The notes under the pieces were generated by a model, which did no database searches, had not been told where the DNA came from, and saw nothing but the letters and a program-made list of their open reading frames with translations. The position numbers were made by a program, and so were the translations under genes. This document shows, piece after piece, positions 34,620 to 42,557 of a stretch of 64,000 bases of DNA; the first letter of the stretch is position 1, and every line of letters begins with the position of its first letter. Source of the stretch: Halogeometricum sp. S3BR5-2 (lineage in GTDB: Archaea; Halobacteriota; Halobacteria; Halobacteriales; Haloferacaceae); contig NZ_JAMQOQ010000001.1 in NCBI RefSeq assembly GCF_031624635.1, positions 434,001 to 498,000 of the forward strand, given 5' to 3'.

Positions 34620-36323
34620 TCAGCGGCGGCGGCGGACCCGAGCCACGACGGCCGCGAGTACCACGAAGACGAGCGCCGTCGGGTGGAACAGGGGGCTGGC
34701 GACGTCGGTGCCCGTCACCGTCGGCGCGGCCGTCTCCGCATCGGTTGCCGGGGGTTCGGTCGCCGACCCGGTCGCCTCCGCTCCCGTCGACTCCGCCCCG
34801 CCCGACCGACGGACGATGACGGACCCGGCGACGACGTCGTTCACCCGGACCTCGTACTCGCCGGCGTCGGCGACGGCGTGGTCGAACAGCGTCTGTCGCT
34901 GCCCGCCGGCCGCGATGGTGAGCGAGCGCTCCTCGACGGCCCTGCCGTCGAGGATGAGTTGCGCGAGGAACTCGCCGTCGGCGCCTCCGCCGTTGCCGAC
35001 CGTGACGTGGACCCGCACGCCGTCGCCGACGGTTATCTCCGAGACGGCCACGTCGACCGTCTCGACGGTGAACCGCGCGCGCTTCGCGCCGGCGGCGAAC
35101 TCCGAGAGGCCGGGCGACGCCGCGCGGAAGCGGACCGTCTCGTTCGTCTCGCCGACGACGTCGGTCGGGAGTTCGGTCCACGACCCGTTCTCGTAGCGGT
35201 AGAGAGCGACGTTCTCGGGCGCGACGCTGTCGTTGGCGAGGCGCGCCTTCGACACCTCGAAGCCGATGTCGACGGTGCCGTTCACCTCGGCGTTCGAGAT
35301 GGAGTGGTCGACGCGGATGTGCGACAGCGTCTCCGTCCCGTCGTCGGTCTCGAACTCGGGGGAGCCCTCGATTCGCTCGGCCGTGGTGAGGTTCATCGTG
35401 AACGACCCGTTCCGCGTCGGCGTCAGGTCGATGTTCGAGATGGCCACGTCCGAGGCGTTCGAGCGGTTCAGGAGGGCGTTCCGCCGCGCGTCGAGGTCGA
35501 TGCTGACGCGCTGGTTCCGCCGGACCTCGCCGACGGACGCGTTCACGACCGTCTCGTCGCGGCCCTTCGAGTTCCCGCGGGCCGTGAGGTTCACCGCCGC
35601 GGGGACGGCCGCGGGCGGGCCGCGGCCGCCGCCGCTGGCGGTGGCGGTGCCGTTTCGCCCCGGCGCGTCGCCGCTCCGTCCGGGGGCATCACCGTCTCTA
35701 CCGGGTGCATCGCCGCTTCGGCCGGGAGCGTCGTCACTCCGACCGGGGGCGCCCCCGTCCTCCTCGGATGCGCCGGATGCACCGCCGCTGTTGCCGGGGG
35801 CGTCCCCGCTCGGAGGAGCACCGCCCCGACCGGGCGCCTCTCCGCTGTTGCCGGGCGCGTCGGAGTCCGGTCCGTTCGAGTCCTCCGACTCGTCTCCCTC
35901 TTCGTCCCCCTCATCGCCGTCGTCGGGTGCGCCGTCTCTCTTACCGGGAGCGTCTCCGCTGTTTCCCGGTGCGCTGTCGCCCTCTTCTTCTTCGTCGCCT
36001 CCGTCGTCGCTTTCGTCGCCTCCGTCGTCGTCATCGTTTTCCTCGTCGTCGCCGCGTCGTCCCGGCGGTCCGTCTCCGTCCGGCCCCTTTCCTCTCGGCG
36101 GCGCGCCGACGAGCGCCGTCGGCCCGCCCAGCGACGTCGCCTCCAGAACCGGCTCGACGGCGGCCGCACCGCCGTCGGCGAGTCGGCCGTCGGCCGCGTC
36201 TGCGGCCGGATAGACGGCGGCGGTCGCGGACGCGATTCCGCCGGTGACGACCGTCACCAAGACGAGGAGGACGACCGCGCCCCCGCCGCCCGGAATCGTC
36301 GCCCGGTCCCTGTCTGCAGACAT
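34620..36323 (-). CDS. Secreted PGF-pre-PGF domain protein with APG-repeat linker
   Basis: A 567-residue exported protein. A signal/anchor helix (about 14-35) is followed by an Asp/Glu-rich stretch and by ten imperfect copies of A-P-G-[N/K/R]-x-[G/D] (about residues 120-225). Residues about 330-430 match the PGF-pre-PGF domain (FEVSKARLANDSVAPENVALYRYENGSWTELPT ending SPGLSEFA), then a CARDB-like Ig domain (FTVETVDVAVSEITVGDGVRVHVTVGNGGGADGEF), a Thr/Ala stalk and a C-terminal membrane helix with RRRR. Several N-x-S/T sites could be glycosylated. The ATG at 36323 is fixed by a TATA box 27 nt upstream. It looks like a cell-surface adhesin or S-layer-associated protein; ligand unknown. Confidence 0.85.
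   Translation of the reverse strand: MSADRDRATIPGGGGAVVLLVLVTVVTGGIASATAAVYPAADAADGRLADGGAAAVEPVLEATSLGGPTALVGAPPRGKGPDGDGPPGRRGDDEENDDDDGGDESDDGGDEEEEGDSAPGNSGDAPGKRDGAPDDGDEGDEEGDESEDSNGPDSDAPGNSGEAPGRGGAPPSGDAPGNSGGASGASEEDGGAPGRSDDAPGRSGDAPGRDGDAPGRSGDAPGRNGTATASGGGRGPPAAVPAAVNLTARGNSKGRDETVVNASVGEVRRNQRVSIDLDARRNALLNRSNASDVAISNIDLTPTRNGSFTMNLTTAERIEGSPEFETDDGTETLSHIRVDHSISNAEVNGTVDIGFEVSKARLANDSVAPENVALYRYENGSWTELPTDVVGETNETVRFRAASPGLSEFAAGAKRARFTVETVDVAVSEITVGDGVRVHVTVGNGGGADGEFLAQLILDGRAVEERSLTIAAGGQRQTLFDHAVADAGEYEVRVNDVVAGSVIVRRSGGAESTGAEATGSATEPPATDAETAAPTVTGTDVASPLFHPTALVFVVLAAVVARVRRRR
35655..35975 (-). repeat. Tandem APG-type coding repeat
   Basis: Inside the PGF-pre-PGF gene, ten units of the form APG(N/K/R)(S/R/G/D/N)(G/D) are spaced irregularly by 4 to 30 residues, most often in the form DAPGRSG or DAPGNSG. 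The DNA shows matching near-repeats (cgctccgtccgggggcatc and close variants). The unit count may vary between strains by slippage or recombination. Confidence 0.7.
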
Positions 36324-36341
36324 AGTATGATGTAAGATATT

Positions 36342-36441
36342 CTCTATATACGATATATACCTATGTGCTTCGGACTTCACGTTCGAGGAGCGGACGCGAC
36401 GGGTCGCTCCGGAACCGCGTGCCCGGTTGAGCAACATTTAG
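36342..36441. promoter_or_regulatory. Divergent promoter pair between the PGF gene and the OsmC gene
   Basis: On the minus strand a TATA-like gtatataga (36342-36350) lies about 23 nt before the ATG of the PGF protein. On the plus strand acatttagg (36433-36441) lies about 32 nt before the OsmC ATG. The segment around 36336-36362 is very AT-rich (alternating tatata) and may include both the basal elements and a regulator site. Confidence 0.5.
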
Positions 36442-36468
36442 GAACGGGGCGCCCGACCGTCGAAACGC

Positions 36469-36867
36469 ATGAGCGATATCGAAACTTCCACCGTCAGCGA
36501 AGAGGGCTTCACCTCGACGAGTCAGGTCGGCGACTTCGAACTCACCATCGACGCCACGGGCGAGGAGGGTCCCGACCCGAACCAGGTACTCGTCGCGGAC
36601 TACGCGTCGTGCTTCCTCCCGGCCTTCCGCGTCGGCGCCAACAAGACGGGCCACGAGGACATCGGCAAGGTCCAGATCGATGCCGACGCCGACATCAACG
36701 ACGACGACGACCTGGAGGCCGTCCGCTTCTCCATCCACGTGGAGGAGGACGTCGGCGACGACGACCTCGAAGAGATCGTCTCCCGCGCCGAGGACATCTG
36801 CCACGTCCACGCGGCGCTTCGCGAGGGACTGCACGCCGAGATCGAAGCCCACGGCGACGCCTTCTAA
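36469..36867 (+). CDS. OsmC family peroxide-reducing protein
   Basis: A 132-residue OsmC/Ohr-fold protein. The two redox Cys of the family are present: Cys48 in DYASCFLPAF and Cys111 in DICHVHAAL, so it can reduce organic hydroperoxides in principle. The N-terminal half is beta-rich and the Cys48 helix is central, as in the family. The length is normal. It is transcribed from its own promoter and is likely an oxidative stress enzyme; the reductant is unknown. Confidence 0.9.
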   Translation: MSDIETSTVSEEGFTSTSQVGDFELTIDATGEEGPDPNQVLVADYASCFLPAFRVGANKTGHEDIGKVQIDADADINDDDDLEAVRFSIHVEEDVGDDDLEEIVSRAEDICHVHAALREGLHAEIEAHGDAF

Positions 36868-37001
36868 GCGCTACGCACCCGCGCGCCTCCGACCTCGCTC
36901 TTCTTTACGGCCGCCGCTCCGCGGAGCGACGGCGTCGAAAACGGATTCGGACCGAAGTCGGAACCGAAACTGGGGACGGTCCGCTCGCCCGAGGCGGGCG
37001 G

Positions 37002-37172
37002 TCAGCGTCGGTGATACGCCCGGTAACTCATGGCCTGCCCCTCCACGATGACGACCTCCCGTTCCTCGGGGTCGTCGATAGGGGTCTCTTCCACCTCGTC
37101 GCGCGAGACGTACGGTCCGTGTAGTTCTCCGTCGTCGTCGAAGACGTACGGGCTGTTCGGCTGCCCTTCCAT
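37002..37172 (-). CDS. Small conserved-type haloarchaeal protein (56 aa)
   Basis: A short gene encoding MEGQPNSPYVFDDDGELHGP and on to YHRR. The frame is acidic, has a clear order (PYVFDDDGELHGPYVSRDEVEETPIDD, then REVVIVEGQAMSYRAY) and ends in a TGA at 37002. A TATA element (minus-strand tttataa at 37197-37203) lies 25-31 nt before the ATG, exactly as in other leaderless genes here, so it is very likely expressed. I do not recognise a named family. The YxxDDDGxxxGPYxS pattern could be a small beta domain. Confidence 0.72.
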   Translation of the reverse strand: MEGQPNSPYVFDDDGELHGPYVSRDEVEETPIDDPEEREVVIVEGQAMSYRAYHRR

Positions 37173-37196
37173 GCTACTCTATACCGCACCTGTGGT

Positions 37197-37203
37197 TATA
37201 AAG
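37197..37203 (-). promoter_or_regulatory. TATA element of the 56-residue gene
   Basis: The plus-strand ttataaa reads tttataa on the minus strand and is 25-31 nt upstream of the ATG at 37172. It is the reason for calling the small gene expressed. Confidence 0.65.
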
Positions 37204-37305
37204 CTTCGTCAGACATTCACAACCACGAAAAGGTGACGCACCCCGTGCGTCCGATCGTCGGGCGGACCGTCCGTCCTCGGACGTTCGCGCCCGTCAGTCA
37301 CCGCT

Positions 37306-37896
37306 TCAGTCGTCGGCGGGAGCGGTTTCTCGGTCCGTCACCTCGGTTCCGAGGAGGTCGAAGAACTTCGCCAGCCACTCGGGGTGGTCGGGCCACGCCT
37401 GCGCGGTGACGAGGTTGCCGTCGACGGTCACCTCGTCGGTCCACGCGCACCCGGCCGCCTCGACTTCGGCGCGGACGGCGGGGTAGGCCGTCATCTCGTA
37501 GCCGTCGAGGACGCCCGCGGCGGCGAGAATCTGCGGTCCGTGACAGAGCGACGCCACCGGCTTGTCCTCCTCGAAGAAGTGCCGGACGATATCGAGCACT
37601 CGGTCGTAGGTTCGGAGGTACTCGGGCGCGCGGCCGCCGGGAACGACGAGGGCGTCGTAGTCGGCGGGGTCCACGTCGTCGAACGTCGCCGTCACCTCGA
37701 AGTCGTGGCCGCGCTCTTCGAGGTAGGTCTGGTCGCCCCGGAAGTCGTGAATGGCCGTCTTCACCGTCTCGCCGGCTTCCTTCTCGGGACAGACCGCGTC
37801 CACCTCGTGACCCACCGCCTGGAGCGCCTGAAACGGTACCATCGTCTCGTAGTCCTCGCCGAAGTCGCCGACGAGCATCAGAATCTTCTTGCCCAT
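37306..37896 (-). CDS. DJ-1/PfpI family protein
   Basis: A 196-residue protein of the DJ-1/PfpI superfamily. The nucleophile elbow is SLCHGPQ with Cys118 and His119; [29 protein letters not shown] is the opening of the fold and [12 protein letters not shown] the glycine loop. PfpI proteins act as proteases or, in many cases, as glyoxalase/deglycase enzymes against methylglyoxal damage; no substrate can be read here. An ATG at 37896 gives the standard N-terminus [13 protein letters not shown]; an upstream GTG at 37905 is a weaker alternative. Confidence 0.9.
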   Translation of the reverse strand: MGKKILMLVGDFGEDYETMVPFQALQAVGHEVDAVCPEKEAGETVKTAIHDFRGDQTYLEERGHDFEVTATFDDVDPADYDALVVPGGRAPEYLRTYDRVLDIVRHFFEEDKPVASLCHGPQILAAAGVLDGYEMTAYPAVRAEVEAAGCAWTDEVTVDGNLVTAQAWPDHPEWLAKFFDLLGTEVTDRETAPADD

Positions 37897-37958
37897 TGGT
37901 GTCACTCCGCTGAGGGTACGGTCGCCGCAGGCTTAACCGTTCGTCCGACCCCGCTCGC

Positions 37959-38750
37959 CTACGTCTCCTCCTCCAGCAGGCGGCCGACCTCCCCGAGAGA
38001 GTCGAGGACGTAGTCGGGGGTTATCGACGACGCGGCGAGGGTGTCGTCGTCGGTGACGCCGGTCTTCACGAGCGCCGTCGTCATGCCCGCGCGTTCGCCG
38101 AGAGCGATGTCGGTGTCGAGTCTGTCGCCGACGACCAGGACGGACTCGGCCGGGACGCCGAGGCGTTCGAGCGCCATCTCGCGCGCCGTCTCGGAGGGCT
38201 TGCCGAGCACCGCGTCGGGTTCGCGTTCGGCGACGCCCGCGATGGCGTTGATGACCGCGCCCGACCCCGGCACGTCGCGTCCGACGGCGGGGATGACCAC
38301 GTCCGGGTCGGTGCCGACGAATCCCACGTCGTCGTCCGACAGCGTCCAGAGCGCCTGACACATCGCGTCGTAGTCGAACTCGTGGTCGATGGACGCCACC
38401 AACGCGTCGGGGTCGTCGTCCGCGTCGACGACGGAGAGGCCGGCGTCGGTCAGGATGTCGACCAGACCGGGCGCCCCGACGACGAACAGGTCGTCGTCGG
38501 GGCGTTCCTCGCGGAGGTACCGGGCCGTCACCGACCCGGCGGTGATCACTTCTTCCGGAGATACCTCCAGGCCGACGCCGGCGAATCGGTCGACGTACGC
38601 CTCGGGCGGTTTCGTCGGATTGTTCGAGACGAACACGCGCGTCACTCCGGCGGCCGCGAGGGCGTCCAACCCCTCTCGGGCGCCCGGAATCGGTTCGTCC
38701 CCGCGCACCACCGTGCCGTCCACGTCGAGGACGACGCCTCGGAAGTTCAT
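37959..38750 (-). CDS. HAD superfamily (type IIA) phosphatase
   Basis: A 263-residue HAD-IIA hydrolase of the NagD/phosphoglycolate-phosphatase type. The nucleophile motif is VVLDVDGTV (Asp9, Asp11), FVSNNPTKP is motif II, KPSE with Lys is motif III, and VVGDRLDTDIALG with two Asp is motif IV. The ATG at 38750 starts just before the nucleophile strand; a longer frame upstream adds residues without family similarity. It is 62 nt from the PfpI gene on the same strand, so possibly co-transcribed with it. Substrate unknown. Confidence 0.9.
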   Translation of the reverse strand: MNFRGVVLDVDGTVVRGDEPIPGAREGLDALAAAGVTRVFVSNNPTKPPEAYVDRFAGVGLEVSPEEVITAGSVTARYLREERPDDDLFVVGAPGLVDILTDAGLSVVDADDDPDALVASIDHEFDYDAMCQALWTLSDDDVGFVGTDPDVVIPAVGRDVPGSGAVINAIAGVAEREPDAVLGKPSETAREMALERLGVPAESVLVVGDRLDTDIALGERAGMTTALVKTGVTDDDTLAASSITPDYVLDSLGEVGRLLEEET

Positions 38751-38864
38751 CGCTCCCACTTGGGCGGCGCCCGGGTTTAATCGATGGGAAACTCCCATCT
38801 CGTCGGAGTCGCGACCTCCATGTGGTTCGGTAACAATTATGTGCGTCCGGGTAGATTATTAATT

Positions 38865-39143
38865 ATGAATGTATTCGTGGCGCGGGCGGAGGAGGGAACG
38901 TCGACGGGACCGCACACGCCGGGAGCGCGGAGCCACTACGCCTTCGGCGCCGTCGGCCTCGGCATCGCGGTGCTGTCGGTGTTCCTCACCTACTCCGTGC
39001 TGGTCGGCATCGCGAGCCTCCTCCCCCTGCTCTCGACGACGGTGGTCACGTTCGTCGGCATCGTCACCTGGGTGGTAGTCTGGATAACGCTCGACGTCGC
39101 GCACGACAGGTACACCCGCAGGCGGCGCGCGGCCGCGAAGTGA
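38865..39143 (+). CDS. Small two-helix membrane protein
   Basis: A 92-residue protein with two hydrophobic helices (about 32-52 and 53-78) and a positively charged tail (HDRYTRRRRAAAK), suggesting the C-terminus is in the cytoplasm. The ATG at 38865 is chosen because an AT-rich acaattat element is about 30 nt upstream; an earlier ATG at 38784 would add a segment unlike a protein. No family recognised. It is divergent from the HAD gene. Confidence 0.6.
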   Translation: MNVFVARAEEGTSTGPHTPGARSHYAFGAVGLGIAVLSVFLTYSVLVGIASLLPLLSTTVVTFVGIVTWVVVWITLDVAHDRYTRRRRAAAK

Positions 39144-39226
39144 GCGGCGGCGGCGGGAACGTCGGGTAGCGGCGCGTTCGCGCGCATAACCAAAGAACGA
39201 TATGCTCGAACTTCCTGTTTCCGAAC

Positions 39227-40009
39227 GTGACGAACACGCAGCTCTCGCTCGTTCAAATAGACAACTACGGTCCGTGGACCGTCACCCCGGAGCCGCGCCG
39301 AGAGATGGACCTCCAGACGCTCCAGTCGCGGCTGTTCGCGGACCTCGCGCAGTTCGTCGGGAGTCGGAACGGCTACGTCTTCTTCACCCGGTTCGACAAC
39401 ATGGTAGCCGTCACGAACGGCCTCGACGACGCGGACCACGAACTGCTGCAGGAGTCAATCGGGAACCGCTACCCGGTGACCATCAGCCTCGGAACCGGGG
39501 TCGACCCCTCGCCCATCGAGGCGCTCGAAGCGAGCACCGCCGGCCTCCAGACGGCCGGCAGCGCGCAGGACGGCGACCGCCGCGAGGTGCTCTCGGGGAG
39601 CACCCTCTCGGACGCCGAACGCACGGTCGAGGACCTTCAGATCGCCCACTTCGACGTGAACGACGCGACCGGCAAGTACACCGACCGGCTCAACGAGTTC
39701 GACTCGTTCATCCAGATCGAGCAGGGCTACGCGACGCTGATGCGCTACCTCCGCGAGGAGAACGGCGCGCTCTCCTTCTTCGTCGGCGGCGACAACATCA
39801 TCTCCGTCTGTCCGGCCATGACCGAGGCGGACTACCACGACGCCATCCGCCACGTCGGCGAGGAGGCTGGCGTCGAACTCAAAGTGGGCGTCGGCACCGG
39901 GGCCACCGCGCACGACGCCGGGTTCGCGGCGAAGCACGCTCTCGAAGTCTGCCGCGAGGACGGCACCGACGTGGAGTTCGACCGCCCGCACGCCGAACTG
40001 GCCGACTGA
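39227..40009 (+). CDS. GTP cyclohydrolase III
   Basis: A 260-residue enzyme of the archaeal GTP cyclohydrolase III (ArfA) family, which opens the GTP ring to give the formamide precursor of riboflavin and coenzyme F420. The opening TNTQLSLVQIDNYGPWTVTPEPRREMDLQTLQSRLFADLAQFVGSRNGYVFFTRFDNM is diagnostic, with a GGDN motif (SFFVGGDNIISVCP) in the second half, recalling its kinship with GGDEF cyclase folds. The start is a GTG at 39227; no other in-frame start fits the diagnostic N-terminus. Confidence 0.92.
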   Translation: MTNTQLSLVQIDNYGPWTVTPEPRREMDLQTLQSRLFADLAQFVGSRNGYVFFTRFDNMVAVTNGLDDADHELLQESIGNRYPVTISLGTGVDPSPIEALEASTAGLQTAGSAQDGDRREVLSGSTLSDAERTVEDLQIAHFDVNDATGKYTDRLNEFDSFIQIEQGYATLMRYLREENGALSFFVGGDNIISVCPAMTEADYHDAIRHVGEEAGVELKVGVGTGATAHDAGFAAKHALEVCREDGTDVEFDRPHAELAD

Positions 40010-40045
40010 CCCCACTTTTATCCGAGCGCTGACCCCCGCTCCGCT

Positions 40046-40345
40046 CTACGCCCGTTCCCCGCCGAGTCGCGGGACCGAAACCGAGACGCGTCCGTCGTCC
40101 CCGACGACCACCGCGCAGTCGCAGACCTCGAAGCCGACCGACGTTCCCGGAATCGCTCCGAGCGTGGCGACCGCTTCGAGGTCGACCTCTCTCGACAGCG
40201 GCGGAAGATCCATCGGAGTCGACCCGAGCGCCGCGGCCACCCCTTCGACGACGGCCTCGACGAGCGACGCCTCGTCGGCGCGCCGGTCGAACCCGCCGAT
40301 GGCTCCCTCGCCTGCATCCGCGCTCTCGACTCCGGTGTCTGTCAT
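40046..40345 (-). CDS. HalOD1 output-domain protein
   Basis: A 99-residue protein consisting almost only of a HalOD1 domain: SLVEAVVEGVAAALGSTPMDLPPLSREVDLEAVATL followed by VGFEVCDCAVVVGDDGRVSV. HalOD1 is a haloarchaeal presumed output domain in signalling proteins; alone it is usually a small stand-alone effector. The ATG at 40345 is used because upstream residues are not domain-like. It is convergent with GTP cyclohydrolase III. Function unknown. Confidence 0.82.
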   Translation of the reverse strand: MTDTGVESADAGEGAIGGFDRRADEASLVEAVVEGVAAALGSTPMDLPPLSREVDLEAVATLGAIPGTSVGFEVCDCAVVVGDDGRVSVSVPRLGGERA

Positions 40346-40471
40346 TGCCGTGGCGAGGTGCCGGGGAGGGATGACCCTTGAGCGTGTTCTCGTTCGGCGG
40401 GAATCAACCGCAGTCACTCTGTCTGACGGGAGAGCGCAGATGCTCACAGTGGTAAAGAGTTAAGATAGTAG

Positions 40472-40650
40472 TGGGGTCGGAGGGATTTGAACCCCCGATC
40501 GACTGATATCTCCGGTGTGCGCCTCGGAACTCCAGAGGGTCGTCAACGCGAACCGATGATCAGTCGGTCGCTCGGTATATCAGTCTGGAGTTTCGTCCCG
40601 GGCGCGTCGCCTCTGGAGTCAGTCGCCATGCCGGGCTTGGCCACGACCCC
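40472..40650 (-). tRNA. tRNA-Trp (CCA) with 105-nt intron
   Basis: Read on the minus strand: exon 1 is 40613-40650 (38 nt, GGGGTCG acceptor strand, D arm, anticodon stem ACTGA, loop CTCCAG ending at position 37) and exon 2 is 40472-40507 (ATCAGT, variable region, T arm with GGTTCAAAT, acceptor CGACCCC, discriminator A). The anticodon is CCA. The 7-bp acceptor stem and 5-bp anticodon stem pair perfectly. The intron is between positions 37 and 38, the standard archaeal site. CCA is not encoded at the 3' end. A TATA-like cctttacg element lies about 32-38 nt upstream of the 5' end. Confidence 0.97.
40508..40612 (-). ncRNA. tRNA-Trp intron, box C/D guide RNA
   Basis: The intron contains two guide units. 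In transcript order: a C-like GACGA core (about 40593-40597), guide ACTGATATA (40576-40584) with a CCGA box (40572-40575); then a second C-like TTGACGA (40540-40546), guide TCTGGAGTT (40528-40536) with CCGA (40524-40527). Counting five nucleotides upstream of each CCGA, the guides place the methylation on U39 and C34 of the tRNA. Between the units a short hairpin (gcgaccga / tcggttcgc) can form. This matches the established haloarchaeal system in which the tRNA-Trp intron directs Cm34 and Um39 methylation. Confidence 0.85.
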
Positions 40651-40707
40651 GCTGTCTGCGTCTTTCCGTATGGCGATTCCACGTAAAGGAATTTCGATTG
40701 GCGCGCG

Positions 40708-40932
40708 TCAGTCCCGGTCGGTTTCGGACCACTCGCATTCCTGACATTTGTACGCCGTCACGAACTCCGTCACGCTCGGCATGTACCCCACCGAGATGAC
40801 GTTACTCCCGCAGTCGGGACACTCTCTGTCAGCGTCCTCGATAGGCTCGGCTTCGAGCGGTTTCTCCCCCTCGACGAGTTCTGCGAGTCGTTCGGGCGTT
40901 ACCATCCGTCCTTCGACGACGCGGTTACTCAT
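40708..40932 (-). CDS. Small zinc-ribbon protein, DUF5795-like
   Basis: A 74-residue protein with a zinc ribbon: Cys residues in ECPDCG and KCQECEW, about 22 residues apart, separated by SNVISVGYMPSVTEFVTAY. The N-terminus MSNRVVEGRMVTPERLAELVEGEKPLEAEPIEDADR is the family signature I know as DUF5795. It could bind nucleic acid or a protein partner. It is read in the same direction as the tRNA-Trp and about 58 nt upstream of it, so the two may share a transcript or the tRNA may be read from its own promoter. Confidence 0.82.
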   Translation of the reverse strand: MSNRVVEGRMVTPERLAELVEGEKPLEAEPIEDADRECPDCGSNVISVGYMPSVTEFVTAYKCQECEWSETDRD

Positions 40933-41064
40933 ACCGGCCGGACGAACGGGACGGTGGTAAGTCCTCCGCGTGCGGACGGCTGTCGGGATGCGAGGAGTCG
41001 GGCGGGAAGAGAGCGACGACCCACGGCGAAAGCGAAGCCGAAGAGTCCGGCGTCGGCCGTCAGC

Positions 41065-42009
41065 TCAGAGCCACGGCGCGCGCGAGTCGCTGTCGCTTGG
41101 GTAGCCGTAGCCGGCGTCAGACGCGGTGTCGCCGGAGTCGTCGCGGGTCGGGTCCGGACGACCGTGGTCGCCGCCGTCGGCGACGGTGGCGGCGGAGGAG
41201 GGTGCGGCGGGCGCGTCCTCGGCGGCGGACGGGCCGTCGTCGTCCGTCCCCGTCGCCGACTCGTCGCTTCCCGCCGAGCGGTCGTAGGCGAACAGCGCCG
41301 TCACGGCGAGGACGCCCAGCGCGATGGGACGCTGCGTCGGGAGCACCCCGAGCACGTCCAGCGCCAGCATCCCGAGCGCGACGGAGCTTCCGAAGCGGAA
41401 GCGGTCGATGTCGACCGCGCCGCGGAGACGGGGGGCGAGCAGCGCGACGGCGAGCGCGAAGGCGATGCCCGTCCCGGCCGCCGCGACGGCGTGCGTGACG
41501 GTCGTCAGCATCTCCCCGTCGAGGTTCAGTATCAGCTGCGGGTTCGAGGGGTCGAAGCTCGCGACCAACCCGAGGCCGATGATGACGCTCGGGGACGGGA
41601 GCTTCTCGCCGATCTCCGAGGAGGCCGTCTTCGCTGCGACGGCGAGGATAACCAGTCCCGCGAAGCGGTGGAACACGTCGAAGTTCAACACCGTCTGCAG
41701 CGTCCTCGCGAACACCGCCTCCAACCCGGCGACGGGGAGCAGGACCGCGGCGAGGAGCAGTATCGAGGTGACCTGCTCGCGGCGGGTCCCCTCCATCTCC
41801 GCGAGGATAACCGCGACGGTGGCCGACCCGCCGAAGATGAGCAGTCCGGTCTGGAGGATGCCGACGGGAGTGCTCATCGCGCCCGCGATGACGAGCGCCG
41901 GGAAGATACCGTCGACGAGGGGCAGCGCCATGACCGTCGCGAGCAGGCGCGTCGCGCCGCCGACCTGCTGCTCCAAGCGGAGCGCGACGGGATGCTGTGA
42001 GACGCTCAT
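41065..42009 (-). CDS. Membrane protein, DUF5794-like
   Basis: A 314-residue membrane protein. Seven or eight hydrophobic helices occupy residues about 17-240, with a conserved-looking SQHPVALRLEQQVGGATRLLATVMALPLVDGIFPALVIAGA start and NFDVFHRFAGLVILAVAAKTASSEIGEKLPSP in the middle. The last 70 residues are a disordered acidic Ala/Asp/Ser tail. I recognise the family as DUF5794. A short open frame begins upstream and ends 6 nt before this start, so the two may be an operon. Function unknown. Confidence 0.75.
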   Translation of the reverse strand: MSVSQHPVALRLEQQVGGATRLLATVMALPLVDGIFPALVIAGAMSTPVGILQTGLLIFGGSATVAVILAEMEGTRREQVTSILLLAAVLLPVAGLEAVFARTLQTVLNFDVFHRFAGLVILAVAAKTASSEIGEKLPSPSVIIGLGLVASFDPSNPQLILNLDGEMLTTVTHAVAAAGTGIAFALAVALLAPRLRGAVDIDRFRFGSSVALGMLALDVLGVLPTQRPIALGVLAVTALFAYDRSAGSDESATGTDDDGPSAAEDAPAAPSSAATVADGGDHGRPDPTRDDSGDTASDAGYGYPSDSDSRAPWL

Positions 42010-42015
42010 CCGGCG

Positions 42016-42228
42016 CTAGCGGCCGTCACCATCGGCCAAGCGGCGATACGAACGCAAGCCAGTCGACCCGTCGTCGGTGGCCGCGAGTCCTCCGAGCGCC
42101 GTGAGGTCCGGGAAGGCCGATTTCCCGAATGTAAATGTCCGCCACATCGCCGCGAAATTGAAGAGGATGCCGGAGTCGAAGCTCGTCAGACCGGCGATAC
42201 GCGGTGCAGCGGGACACTCGAAGTCCAT
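42016..42228 (-). CDS. Possible small protein upstream of the DUF5794 gene
   Basis: A 70-residue frame beginning MDFECPAAPRIAGLTSFDSG. The main support is position: a TATA-like attttaata (minus strand, 42252-42260) lies 24-32 nt before its ATG and its stop is only 6 nt before the DUF5794 start. GC at third positions is moderate and there is no family match that I recognise; the central FNFAAMWRTFTFGKSAFPDLTALGG is weakly hydrophobic. It may be a leader peptide or a real small gene. Confidence 0.42.
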   Translation of the reverse strand: MDFECPAAPRIAGLTSFDSGILFNFAAMWRTFTFGKSAFPDLTALGGLAATDDGSTGLRSYRRLADGDGR

Positions 42229-42557
42229 GTCTACAAACAATCGTACTGAACTATTAAAATTTGTGTGAGACCGAGCGGCACGGGAATACGTTCCTCTCTT
42301 CCACGTACTTAAATGGACCTACGATTCGTCGGATATAGTCTTCTAAACCAACTATCTATCGGCACGACGTGGCGGTTCGGGTGATTCTTGCGAGAGGGGG
42401 GCCCGTTCGCTGGTGTCGGCCACCGCGAGTGCGCTTCGCGTCTCGATTTCGTCGACAGATATCCTCGAACGTGTGTATCTGACTCGGTAGAATGGCAATA
42501 CACTGCATGCCCGTGCCGTCTCGCAACCCTTTTGTCGCAGGAGTCTGGACGATTTAC
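42229..42557. other. Divergent promoter region before guaB
   Basis: These 329 nt carry the minus-strand TATA element of the DUF5794 operon (42252-42260, reading attttaata). Towards guaB there are AT-rich patches (gatatagtcttctaaacc, about 42330-42347, and cccttttgtcg, about 42529-42538), the latter 20-29 nt from the guaB start and the likely basal promoter. I see no coding frame with protein-like composition, although an in-frame ATG at 42492 would extend guaB by 22 residues of unlike composition. Confidence 0.5.

Noticed and set aside
35655-35975. CRISPR-like array
   Set aside because: The repeats are in frame, code for APG units and have no constant spacer length; this is a protein repeat.
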